Below, one piece after another: positions 33,691-41,635 of a stretch of 64,000 nt of DNA; within the stretch, counting starts at the first letter, position 1; the number at the start of each line of letters is the position of its first letter. Made by a program: the position numbers and the translations under genes. The stretch covers positions 186,001 to 250,000 of the forward strand of contig CAWICB010000009.1 in assembly GCA_963834515.1 (NCBI GenBank), written 5' to 3'. Under the pieces are notes generated by a model. It saw only the letters and a list, made by a program, of their open reading frames with translations, was not told where the DNA came from and made no database searches. Source of the DNA: RYN-230 sp963834515. Lineage in GTDB: Bacteria; Actinomycetota; Actinomycetes; Streptosporangiales; Streptosporangiaceae.

Positions 33691-34770
33691 TTACCTCGTC
33701 GGCGCGTCGGCAACACCGCGACCAGTGCCCGCCGTGCCTGCCGGGGGTTCCGTGTCCGCCGCACCCGGCTGATCCCCGGCCGGGTCATCCGGGGCCGCTG
33801 GTCCAGCCGGGTTGTCCGGCTGGATGTCGATCTTCCAACCGGTCAGCCGCGCGGCGAGACGGGCATTCTGCCCCTCTTTGCCGATGGCCAGCGAGAGCTG
33901 GTAGTCGGGCACGATCACCTGCGCCACCCTGGCCTGCGGGTCGATCACATTGACCCGCAGCACCCGGGCCGGCGACAGCGCGTTGGCCACGAACTGCGCC
34001 GACTCGTCGGAGAAGTCCACGATGTCGATCTTCTCGCCGTGCAGCTCGGCCATCACGTTCCGCACCCGGCTGCCCATCGGCCCGATGCAGGCGCCCTTGG
34101 CGTTCACGCCGGGCTGATGCGAGCTGACCGCGATCTTGGTCCGGTGGCCCGCCTCGCGGGCGATGGCCACGATGTCCACCGCGCCCGAGGCGATCTCCGG
34201 CACCTCCAGGGCGAACAGCTTCTTCACCAGGTTGGGGTGGGTCCGGGACAGGGTGATCGAGGGACCCCGGTAACCCTTGTGCACCCGCAGCACGTAGCAG
34301 CGGAGGCGTTCGCCGTGCGCGTAACGCTCGCCCGGCACCTGCTCGGTCGGCGGCAGTATCGCCTCGATCTTCCCGAGGTCGACCAGCACGGCCCGGGGAT
34401 CCTTGCCCTGCTGGATCACCCCGGCCACGATGTCGCCCTCCCGGCCGGCGTACTCGCCGAAGGTGAGCTCGTCCTCGGCGTCGCGCAGCCGCTGCAGGAT
34501 CACCTGGCGGGCGGTGGTCGCGGCGATACGGCCGAAACCGTCCGGTGTGTCGTCGTATTCCCGCATCGGGACGCCGTCCGGGCCGGCCTCGGTGGCCCAC
34601 ACCGTGACATGCCCAGTCCGGCGGTCGATCTGCACCCGGGCGGTCGGGGCGGCGCCATCCGTGCGGTGGTAAGCCACCAGCAGGGCGTCCTCGATGGCCT
34701 TGATGGCCAGGTCCATCGAGATGTCCTTCTCGCTCTCCAGGCTGCGCAGGACGCTCAAGTCAATGTCCAT
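33691..34770 (-). CDS. nusA: transcription elongation/termination factor NusA
   Basis: NusA binds RNA polymerase and nascent RNA and modulates pausing, termination and antitermination. Its 359 residues have an N-terminal RNAP-binding domain (MDIDLSVLRSLESEKDISMD), S1 (GDIVAGVIQQGKDPRAVLV), and KH1/KH2 (GACIGPMGSRVRNVMAELH, LAIGKEGQNARLAARLTGW). It lacks the acidic C-terminal repeats of proteobacteria, as in all actinobacteria, and ends in a Pro/Ala/Asp tail. ATG 34770 has a GGGGGAG ribosome site and overlaps the end of rimP by 11 nt. Confidence 0.97.
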   Translation of the reverse strand: MDIDLSVLRSLESEKDISMDLAIKAIEDALLVAYHRTDGAAPTARVQIDRRTGHVTVWATEAGPDGVPMREYDDTPDGFGRIAATTARQVILQRLRDAEDELTFGEYAGREGDIVAGVIQQGKDPRAVLVDLGKIEAILPPTEQVPGERYAHGERLRCYVLRVHKGYRGPSITLSRTHPNLVKKLFALEVPEIASGAVDIVAIAREAGHRTKIAVSSHQPGVNAKGACIGPMGSRVRNVMAELHGEKIDIVDFSDESAQFVANALSPARVLRVNVIDPQARVAQVIVPDYQLSLAIGKEGQNARLAARLTGWKIDIQPDNPAGPAAPDDPAGDQPGAADTEPPAGTAGTGRGVADAPTR

Positions 34771-35314
34771 CTGGCTCCCCCTCGTCCCCGGGCCCGGCGT
34801 CCGCGCCCGGCCCGGCCGCGCCGCCGAACTCCACCTGCACCTGGCCAGCACCCAGTCCCCGGTAGCCGAAGTCGTGCGGCTTGCCGTCGATGTCCAGGGT
34901 CACCCCGTCCGCCCTGGCCTCGCTGACCCGGCCCGTCACGCTGCCCGGGCCGCCCGGCGCGGACGGCGTCAGCGGGACGCGGACCAGGCGGCCCCGGGCC
35001 CGCCGCCAGTGCCGCGGCTCAGTGAGCGGGCGGTCCACACCGGGAGAGCTGACTTCCAGCGTGTAGGCGTCCTCGCCCATCACCCCTGAGCTGTCCAGCT
35101 CCGCCGACAGCGACCGGCTGAGCAGCGCGATGTCATCCAGGCTGGGGCCACCGTCGGCGTCCACCACCACGCGCAGCAGGCGGCGCCGGCCAGCCGTGGT
35201 CACCCGCACCGATTCCAGATCGAAGCCCGCGGCGGCGACCACCGGGCTGAGCACACGGCTGAGCCGCCCAGTGTCAGCCGGACGTGACGGTACGTGACGG
35301 GTATCACCACGCAT
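34760..35314 (-). CDS. rimP: ribosome maturation factor RimP
   Basis: A 30S assembly factor of 184 residues. The N-terminal domain shows VVAAAGFDLESVRVTTAGRR and LRVVVDADGGPSLDDIALLS; the signature YTLEVSSPGVDRPL is intact. A C-terminal SH3-like domain is followed by a Gly/Asp tail. ATG 35314 has GGAGG five nt upstream; a GTG one codon earlier is too close. It is the first gene of the rimP-nusA-ylxR-infB-rbfA-nrnA-truB block, so a promoter should lie in 35315-35400, though none is obvious. Confidence 0.95.
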   Translation of the reverse strand: MRGDTRHVPSRPADTGRLSRVLSPVVAAAGFDLESVRVTTAGRRRLLRVVVDADGGPSLDDIALLSRSLSAELDSSGVMGEDAYTLEVSSPGVDRPLTEPRHWRRARGRLVRVPLTPSAPGGPGSVTGRVSEARADGVTLDIDGKPHDFGYRGLGAGQVQVEFGGAAGPGADAGPGDEGEPDGH

Positions 35315-35522
35315 CACGACCTCCTCGTCCGCGACCTGTGCTGTTGTCTCGCGTGATCTAGCCTAACCGGCCCGCCAGGGAGACTTGGCCGGTCCACGAC
35401 CAGGTTCTGGCCCGGCCTTGGCGTGGGGCTGGGCCGGCCCCCCCGGGCAAGGCCCTACGCTCGGGCGGGAGCACCCGGGACAGGGCGATGCCGGGAGCAT
35501 CCGGGCCGCGGCTGGAGGATCG

Positions 35523-36014
35523 GTGCGGGCAGACCTAGGACGGCGCAGCGTGCTCGCCGCGGCTGGCGCGGCGGTGCCGCTGCTGGCGGCCGGCTGCAAG
35601 GGGGTGGGCGGGCTCGGCGCGCTGCCCAGGCCACAGCCTGATGTGGCCGTGCTGCGCGGCGCGATCGGCACCGAACGGCTGCTGATGGCCAGGTACCGGC
35701 CGGTGCTGGCCGCCGACCCGGGGCTGCGCGGCATCCTGGACCCGGTGCTCGGCCAGCATCTGGCCCACCTGGCCGCGCTGCGGTCCCGGCTCATCGGGCC
35801 GGCCGCGACACCGCGGCCCCGGCTGCCCAGCCCGCCCCCGGCCGGCCGGGCCGGCCAGCTCGCGGCGCTGGCCGCCGCCGAACAGGCCGCAGCAGACGCG
35901 CTGATCAGCCGGCTGGCCGCGGCCAGCCCGTCGCTGGCCCAGCTGCTGGCCAGCATCTCGGCATCCGAGGCCAGCCATGCCGTGCTGCTGCGGACGCAGG
36001 GGAGCGCCCGGTGA
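35523..36014 (+). CDS. ferritin-like lipoprotein (DUF4439-type)
   Basis: A 163-residue exported lipoprotein: GRRSVLAAAGAAVPLLAAGC is a twin-Arg-tinged signal with a LAAGC lipobox. The mature part is all-helical (AIGTERLLMARYRPVLAADP, DPVLGQHLAHLAALRSRL, AALAAAEQAAADALISRL), with Glu/His spaced as in ferritin-like bundles. GTG 35523 has GGAGG upstream. It is divergent from rimP, where mycobacteria also keep such proteins (Rv2843/Rv2844 region), and is followed after 100 bp by a second DUF4439 gene. Metal binding is inferred only from the fold. Confidence 0.7.
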   Translation: MRADLGRRSVLAAAGAAVPLLAAGCKGVGGLGALPRPQPDVAVLRGAIGTERLLMARYRPVLAADPGLRGILDPVLGQHLAHLAALRSRLIGPAATPRPRLPSPPPAGRAGQLAALAAAEQAAADALISRLAAASPSLAQLLASISASEASHAVLLRTQGSAR

Positions 36015-36114
36015 GCGCCGCCCGGCCCCGGCCCGGCGAGCCCGGGCCGTCAGGCCCGGGCGAGTGGCCGGTGCCTGGGTTGCGCCGGGCGACGCGACCA
36101 TCTGAGGAGACCCC

Positions 36115-36597
36115 GTGACCAGCTCGGCGGACGCGGTCACCCGCGGCGCGCTGCAGACGGCGCTGGCCGCCGTGGACGCGGCCAGCTACGGCTACGGGGT
36201 GGCCGGCGCGCACCTGCCCGCGGCGGGCCGGGCCACGGCCGAGCGGGACTGGGCTGACCTGCAGCGGGCCCGGGACTCCCTGGTGTCGATGCTGGCCGCC
36301 CGCGGCGCGGCGGCGCCGGCTGCGCGGGACGCCTACCAGCTGCCGTTCCCGGTGCACAGCGCCACCGCGGCCGTGTCGCTGGCCGGCGACCTGCAGAACC
36401 GGCTGGCCGGCGCCTACCTCGGCCTGGTCGCCCTCGACGATCCCGCGCTGCGCACGTGGGGCGCCCGGCAGGCCCAGGTGTGCGCGGTGCGCGCGGCCAG
36501 CTGGCTGGGCCGGACGCTGGCCTTCCCCGGGCTGGCCACAGCGGAGACGGGCCCGGCGCGGTCCGCGGGCACGGCCTCGCCGGCCGCCAGCCGCTAA
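36115..36597 (+). CDS. DUF4439 ferritin-like protein
   Basis: A 160-residue helical protein without a signal peptide. Helices VTRGALQTALAAVDAASYGY, GRATAERDWADLQRARDSLV, VHSATAAVSLAGDLQNRLAG and AVRAASWLGRTLAFPGL match the DUF4439 four-helix pattern. The YGYGVAGAHL segment after helix 1 is a conserved feature. GTG 36115 begins VTSSADAVTRG and is preceded by GAGGAG. The lipoprotein gene upstream probably forms a pair with it. The function is unknown. Confidence 0.78.
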   Translation: MTSSADAVTRGALQTALAAVDAASYGYGVAGAHLPAAGRATAERDWADLQRARDSLVSMLAARGAAAPAARDAYQLPFPVHSATAAVSLAGDLQNRLAGAYLGLVALDDPALRTWGARQAQVCAVRAASWLGRTLAFPGLATAETGPARSAGTASPAASR

Positions 36598-36623
36598 CCC
36601 CGGCCGGTTAACCCCTGGGCCGG

Positions 36624-36968
36624 TTAACCCTCCGGCCGGAAGCCCCTGGCCGCCAGCACGTGTGCGATCCGGGACGCCGCCTGGTTCAGGTCGCTGGCCG
36701 CCGAGATGCGCTCGGCCCACGACCACCAGAACCACCAGCTGCCGTCTTCGCAGCAGCCGGCGTAGACGTCCTCGGCCAGTGCCGGGGCGGATGGGTTCAC
36801 GACCCGCAGGCTGGGCACCCGCCCGGCCGGGGCCAGCAGGCTCGTGCTCATCCCGTGCTGGGCCAGGGCCGGCGCGAGCTGATCGAGCCGGTCGGTGCAG
36901 GCCTGGTCTGGCCCGGACCCGGACGGGGTCAGGGTGCGTGCCCACTGGGCGCCCACCATCTGTATCAC
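36624..36968 (-). CDS. small Trp-rich partner of a DUF5753 regulator
   Basis: This encodes 114 residues. The most striking feature is GCCEDGSWWFWWSWAERI in the C-terminal half, with a preceding Pro/Ser-rich region. The gene is divergent from a DUF5753 XRE-type regulator (next plus gene). Such pairs are very common in actinobacteria, the small protein being antagonist or co-factor of the regulator. The start may be MIQMVG at 36968 or MVGAQW at 36959. It is not a DUF397 protein as far as I can read, so family membership is uncertain. Confidence 0.6.
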   Translation of the reverse strand: MIQMVGAQWARTLTPSGSGPDQACTDRLDQLAPALAQHGMSTSLLAPAGRVPSLRVVNPSAPALAEDVYAGCCEDGSWWFWWSWAERISAASDLNQAASRIAHVLAARGFRPEG

Positions 36969-37157
36969 CTCTGGTAGTCGGACGATCGCTGAGAGTTCCT
37001 AGATCAGGATGACGGTTGCGATTGCGGTTTGCAACATGCATTCAGTATTTCGCACCTACAGTTGCGCAGAGGTGGTTTCGCCACAGCTCACCGACCTGGG
37101 CTGCCACACTGAATTACGGTCGGCACAGGGCGTCTCACCTGGAACGGGGGAACACCG
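36969..37157. promoter_or_regulatory. divergent regulatory gap with short inverted repeat
   Basis: This region is noticeably less GC-rich than its surroundings. GTTGC (37015-37019) and GCAAC (37031-37035) form an inverted repeat spaced by 11 bp, a plausible operator for the XRE regulator. The GGGGGAA at 37146-37152 fits a ribosome site for the plus-strand gene. Confidence 0.4.
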
Positions 37158-38012
37158 ACGGGCACGCAGCAGAGCCCCACCGTCCGGCGCCGCAGGCTGG
37201 CGCTGGAATTGCGCAGGTTCCGCGAGGCGGCGCGGATGACCTGCGAAGAGGTTGCCGAGCACCTGGAGTGCTCGACGTCCAAGATCAGCCGGATCGAGAC
37301 CGGCCGGGTATCCGTGTCACCACGGGACGTCCGCGACATGCTCGACCTTTACGGCGTGCCCGGCCCGCAGCGCGACAGCCTGCTGCAGCTGGCCCGGGAG
37401 TCCCGGCAGAAGGGCTGGTGGCACGCGTACAGCGACACCATCGAGCCCCGGTTCGCGACGTATATCGGGCTGGAGAGCGCGGCCTCAGAGATCCGCATCT
37501 ACGAGGTCACCCTCATCCCCGGGCTGCTGCAGACCGAGGACTACGCGCGCGCGGTCATCGCCGCTGGGGCGGTGGACGGCAGCCCGGAGGCGGTGGACCG
37601 CAACGTCGCCTTCCGGATGGCCCGGCAGCCCGCGCTGACCAGCCAGGACCCGCCGCAGCTGTGGGCGGTCCTGGACGAGGCCGCGCTGCGCCGCCAGGTG
37701 GGCGGCTCCGGGCTGATGCGCCTGCAGCTCGACCACCTGCTCGACGTGGCCGGCCTGCCCAACGTGGCCATCCAGGTGCTGCCGTTCGGGGCGGGCGCGC
37801 ACCCGGCCATGGGGCGCCCGTTCGTCATCCTGGCCTTCCCGGAGCGGGCCGATCCGGATGTGGTCTACCTCGAGGACCTGACCAGCGCGCTGTACGTGGA
37901 GAACGTGGACGAGGTGGACCGCTACAACGTGTTCTTCAACCACCTGCGGGCCACCGCGCTGTCCTTCGAGGAGTCCGCCGCGCTGATCACGTCGGTGATG
38001 AAGGATTTCTAG
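37158..38012 (+). CDS. XRE-family regulator with DUF5753 domain
   Basis: The helix-turn-helix is in TCEEVAEHLECSTSKISRIE; the DUF5753 domain follows from about residue 90 (WWHAYSDTIEPRFATYIGLE, YEVTLIPGLLQTEDYARAVI, FVILAFPERADPDVVYLED). These regulators act in development and antibiotic production in streptomycetes. Homologues start with (M/V)GTQQSPTVRRRRLALELRR-like sequence. Here TQQSPTVRRRRLALELRRF is encoded but the codon at the expected start, 37158, is ACG, behind a GGGGGAA ribosome site. The first ordinary start is TTG 37209, which would cut 17 residues. I give the ACG start and rate it uncertain. Confidence 0.8.
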   Translation, partial: TGTQQSPTVRRRRLALELRRFREAARMTCEEVAEHLECSTSKISRIETGRVSVSPRDVRDMLDLYGVPGPQRDSLLQLARESRQKGWWHAYSDTIEPRFATYIGLESAASEIRIYEVTLIPGLLQTEDYARAVIAAGAVDGSPEAVDRNVAFRMARQPALTSQDPPQLWAVLDEAALRRQVGGSGLMRLQLDHLLDVAGLPNVAIQVLPFGAGAHPAMGRPFVILAFPERADPDVVYLEDLTSALYVENVDEVDRYNVFFNHLRATALSFEESAALITSVMKDF

Positions 38013-38014
38013 CG

Positions 38015-40129
38015 CTAGCCGGCCCGGCGGAGGGCGGCGGGCAGCGGCTCGGTATGCAGCACGGTGAGCCGGGATACCGCGCGGGTGAGCGCGACGTACA
38101 GCCGGTGCAGCCCGCGTGCCTCGGCGGCCACGATGCGGGCCGGCTCGACCACGATCACATGGTCGAACTCCAGGCCCTTGGCCAGCGTGACCGGGACCAG
38201 CAGCAGCCCGCGGTCGCCGGGGTCCGGGGGCTGGCCGTCCAGCACGCGGTGGGCCACCGCCGCGGCACCGAGCAGCCCGGCCAGCTCGGTCACCTGGCCG
38301 TCGGCCGCGATCACCGCGGTGGACCCGGCGGTGCGCCGCGCGGCGGCGCACGCCGTGGCCAGCGTGCCGGGCAGCGCCGGCCCGGTGCTGGGCAGCACGG
38401 TGAGCGCCCCGGGGTCCTGGCGCAGCGAGCTGGCCGGCGCCAGGCCCGGGGCCAGCGCGCCGAGCAGCTGGTTGGCGAAGTCGAGGATCTGCCGCGGCAC
38501 CCGGTAGCCGGTCCGCAGCTCGCGCAGGTCGGCCCCGGATTTGCCCAGGTGGCCGAGCATCGCGGGCCAGCTGGCCGTGGCGGCCGGCGAGGTGCCCTGG
38601 GCCAGGTCGCCGAGCACGGTAGCCGAGCCGGTGGCGCACCGCCGGCCGACGGCCCGGCATTCCATCGGCGACAGGTCCTGCGCCTCGTCCAGCACCACGT
38701 GGGACAGGCTGGGGGTGCGCTCGATCAGGTCGCTGGCCTCATCGACCAGCACCGCGTCGGCCTGGGTCCAGGGCGCGGCGGCCGGGCCGCGCGGCACCCT
38801 CCCCCAGCTGATCGCCGACTGCTCGGCCGCGTCCAGCAGCCCGCCGGCCGCACTGGCCAGCAGCGCCGGGTCGGACAGCAGCCGGAGCACCAGCCGGACC
38901 GGGTCGGCCTTGGGCCAGATGGCGTCCACCGCCGCGCGCACCGGGCGGCTCCGCCGCACCGCCTCATGGGTCCGGTCGTCGCACGTCTCGCCGGCCGCTT
39001 CCATCCGGGTCAGGATCACGTGCGCGATCCGGTGGCCGAGCATGTCCCGGCCGGCCGCGTACCGGACACCGCGGCCGCGCAGTTCGGCCACCACGCCGTC
39101 CAGCTCGCTGGGCGGCACCCGCCAGCGCCGTGACCCGCGGGCCAGCAGCACCGGCTCCGCGGGCGGCCGGAGCCCGGCCCACAGCGCCCGGCGCAGCACC
39201 CCGGCCATCCGGGTGTCCCCTTTGACCCGCGCCGTCTCCGGTGCGTCGGAGGCCCGCACCGGCACCTGGGCCAGCAGGTCGGCCAGCGTGGTCTGGGTCA
39301 CGTTCAGTTCGCCCAGCGCGGGCAGCACGTTGCGGATGTAGGACAGGAAGGCCCGGTTCGGCCCGATGACCAGCACGCCGCCGCGGGTCATCCGGCTCGG
39401 GTAGGCGTACAGCAGGTAGGCAATCCGGTGCAGGCCGACCGCGGTCTTCCCGGTGCCGGGTGCGCCCTGCACGCACACCGTCTGGCCGGCCGCGGCCCGG
39501 ACGATGTCGTCCTGGTCGGGCTGGATGGTGGCCACGATGTCGCGCATCGGCCCGGACCGGGGCCGCTCGATCTCCTCGATCAGGATCCGGCTCACCCCGG
39601 CGGCCGGGGTGCTTCCCAGGCCGCCGGTGAACGTCTCGTCCTCATGCGCGGTGAGCTGGCCCCCGGCGAAACCGAACCGGCGGCGCAGCGCCAGCCCCAT
39701 CGGCTCGGCCGGGCTGGCCCGGTAGAAGGCCCGGGACACCGGCGCCCGCCAGTCCACCACGACCGGCTGGCCAGCCGGGTCGTGCACGTGCCGCCGGCCC
39801 ACGTGGAACCGGTCCCCGGCGTACTCACCGGCGGCGTAGTCGAGCCGGCCGAAGAACAGCGGGGTGTCCGGCAGGTCGCTGAGCGCTTCAGCCCGCCGGT
39901 ACAGGTCAGCCCTGAGGTACTCCTCGGAGACCGGGTCACCGCCCAGCGCGCGGAGTGACAAGACGTCCTCGCGCATCTGCCGGAGGAACTCCCGGGCCTG
40001 GGCCAGATGCGCCCGTTCGGCGGCCAGGACGGCATCGGGGCTGGCCGTGGGCCCGGCGGGGCGGCGGGCAGGATGGTCGGTGGTCGGCTCTGGCTGCGGG
40101 TCGTGCTGGGTCCCGCTGGCCGAGGGCAT
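38015..40129 (-). CDS. helD: HelD-like RNA-polymerase-recycling helicase
   Basis: A 704-residue SF1 ATPase of the HelD class, which evicts stalled RNA polymerase from DNA and in some actinobacteria protects against rifamycins. An N-terminal coiled-coil arm (AERAHLAQAREFLRQMREDV) precedes Walker A VQGAPGTGKTAVGLHRIAYL. The middle contains SYIRNVLPALGE, the DEAQDLSPMECRAVGRRC (motif II/III), and near the C terminus LAKGLEFDHVIVVEP and LYVALTRAVSRLTVLH, which are UvrD/Rep motifs V-VI. It is convergent with the XRE regulator (2-bp gap). The target RNA polymerase link is inferred from the family. Confidence 0.88.
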   Translation of the reverse strand: MPSASGTQHDPQPEPTTDHPARRPAGPTASPDAVLAAERAHLAQAREFLRQMREDVLSLRALGGDPVSEEYLRADLYRRAEALSDLPDTPLFFGRLDYAAGEYAGDRFHVGRRHVHDPAGQPVVVDWRAPVSRAFYRASPAEPMGLALRRRFGFAGGQLTAHEDETFTGGLGSTPAAGVSRILIEEIERPRSGPMRDIVATIQPDQDDIVRAAAGQTVCVQGAPGTGKTAVGLHRIAYLLYAYPSRMTRGGVLVIGPNRAFLSYIRNVLPALGELNVTQTTLADLLAQVPVRASDAPETARVKGDTRMAGVLRRALWAGLRPPAEPVLLARGSRRWRVPPSELDGVVAELRGRGVRYAAGRDMLGHRIAHVILTRMEAAGETCDDRTHEAVRRSRPVRAAVDAIWPKADPVRLVLRLLSDPALLASAAGGLLDAAEQSAISWGRVPRGPAAAPWTQADAVLVDEASDLIERTPSLSHVVLDEAQDLSPMECRAVGRRCATGSATVLGDLAQGTSPAATASWPAMLGHLGKSGADLRELRTGYRVPRQILDFANQLLGALAPGLAPASSLRQDPGALTVLPSTGPALPGTLATACAAARRTAGSTAVIAADGQVTELAGLLGAAAVAHRVLDGQPPDPGDRGLLLVPVTLAKGLEFDHVIVVEPARIVAAEARGLHRLYVALTRAVSRLTVLHTEPLPAALRRAG

Positions 40130-40330
40130 GGGTCATCACCTCGATGGCGCCGGGGGTGGGCACAAGAGCCACGAGCCTAGCAATGCCCGCGACCCCGGTC
40201 ACCTGGTTTCCGTGCCCGGCGCCGCGCCACGCGTGCTGGGCCGGCTGGGCGGGTGCGGTCATTTACCGGGCAGCCTATGACAAACCGGGCAGCGGCCCGG
40301 GGCTCGGGTGTGGCCAGCCAGGCCGGGGCC

Positions 40331-40412
40331 CGGGCCCGGCCAGGCCCTCAGCCGGCGATCAGCGCCGGGCCCGGCCAGGCCCTCAGCCGGCGATCAGCGC
40401 CGGGCCCGGCCG
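40331..40412. repeat. 35-bp direct repeat spanning the permease stop codon
   Basis: Two exact 35-bp units (40331-40365, 40366-40400) and the first 12 nt of a third. The unit carries the complement of a TGA; the second unit provides the stop codon of the permease gene, and the first is its duplicate downstream. Confidence 0.9.
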
Positions 40413-41635
40413 CGGCGGGCCAGTGCGTCCGCGCTCACCGCCGCCATCAGCACCAGGGCGAAGATCAGGTCCTGCGCGGCCGCGCTCATCCCGAGCAGGT
40501 AGATGCCGTTGTAGATGGCCGCGATCACGATGCCGCCGAGCACCCCGTCCAGCGGCTTGCCTCGGCCGCCGAACAGGCTGGTCCCGCCGATCACGGCGGC
40601 GGCCACCGCGTACAGCACCAGCGTGGCACCGTCGATGCTGGACGACACCGACCGCAACTCCGAGGCGTAGATGATGCCGGCCACCCCGGCCGTCAGCCCG
40701 GCCAGCGCGAACGCCACCGTCCTGACCCGCGCGATGCTGACCCCGGCCCGCCGGGCCGCCTCCGCGTTGCTGCCGATGGCGTGCACGTCCCGGCCGAAGC
40801 GGGTCCGGTTGAGCAGGAACGACCAGGTGACCAGCACGCCCAGCACGATCAGGATGACCCAGGGCACGCCGCGGACCGGGCTGAGCACACCGCGGTTGAT
40901 GCTGCACACGGTGACCACCGCGACGCCCGCCACCGCCGCCGCGCCGATCTTGGCCACGGTGAGGCTGACCGGCGGCCCGGCCGCCCCGCCGCGGCGGCGC
41001 TCCGCGTCGCGGCGGATGGTCAGCGCGGCGAACAGGGCCACGAAGGCCGCCGTGAGCAGCCAGCCGGCCACCGGGGTGAGATAGCCGTTGGCCAGGTCGT
41101 CGATCACGTTACTCGGGATGGGCAGCGTGCCGCCGGAGCCGAGGATCCAGAGCAGCGCCCCTTCGCAGGCGAGCAGGCCGGCCAGGGTGACCACGAACGA
41201 CGGCAGCCGGAGCCGGGAGATCAGCGTGCCCTGCAGCGCGCCGATGGCGGTGGTCACGGCCAGCGCCGCGGCGATGGCCGCCCACCACGGCCAGTTCCGC
41301 GGGCCAGCGATCAGTTCCGCGGCCACCACCCCGCCCAGCCCGGACACGAAGCCGATCGACAGGTCGATGTCGCCGAGCAGCAGGGCGAACACCTCACCCA
41401 TGCCGAGCAGCATGAACACGGCCCCCTGGACCAGCAGGTCGGTCAGGTTCACCGGGGACAGGAAGTGGCTGTTCAGCGACTGGAAGATGGCCCCGATCAC
41501 GGCCAGGCCGATGATCACGGACAGCGCGCCGCTCTCCCCCGGGGCGAGGTAGGCGCGGAAGCCACGGCGCGAGCTGGCCGGGCGGGTGCTGGCCGGGCGG
41601 CCCTCGGTAACCTCCAGCCTGGTCACCCGGGTCAC
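40394..41635 (-). CDS. sugar ABC transporter permease (XylH-like)
   Basis: A 413-residue inner-membrane permease of the ribose/xylose class (BPD_transp_2): about ten hydrophobic helices, with GMGEVFALLLGDIDLSIGFV (the conserved GE-DLS loop) and the C-terminal EAA-like GSNAEAARRAGVSIARVR and VIGGTSLFGGRG motifs. An extra cytoplasmic loop (RRDAERRRGGAAG) separates two halves, as in XylH. GTG 41635 overlaps the binding-protein stop by 4 nt (GTGA). It is the last gene of the four-gene ABC/two-component operon. The 264 bp downstream contain the 35-bp repeat and no gene. Confidence 0.9.
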   Translation of the reverse strand: MTRVTRLEVTEGRPASTRPASSRRGFRAYLAPGESGALSVIIGLAVIGAIFQSLNSHFLSPVNLTDLLVQGAVFMLLGMGEVFALLLGDIDLSIGFVSGLGGVVAAELIAGPRNWPWWAAIAAALAVTTAIGALQGTLISRLRLPSFVVTLAGLLACEGALLWILGSGGTLPIPSNVIDDLANGYLTPVAGWLLTAAFVALFAALTIRRDAERRRGGAAGPPVSLTVAKIGAAAVAGVAVVTVCSINRGVLSPVRGVPWVILIVLGVLVTWSFLLNRTRFGRDVHAIGSNAEAARRAGVSIARVRTVAFALAGLTAGVAGIIYASELRSVSSSIDGATLVLYAVAAAVIGGTSLFGGRGKPLDGVLGGIVIAAIYNGIYLLGMSAAAQDLIFALVLMAAVSADALARRGRARR

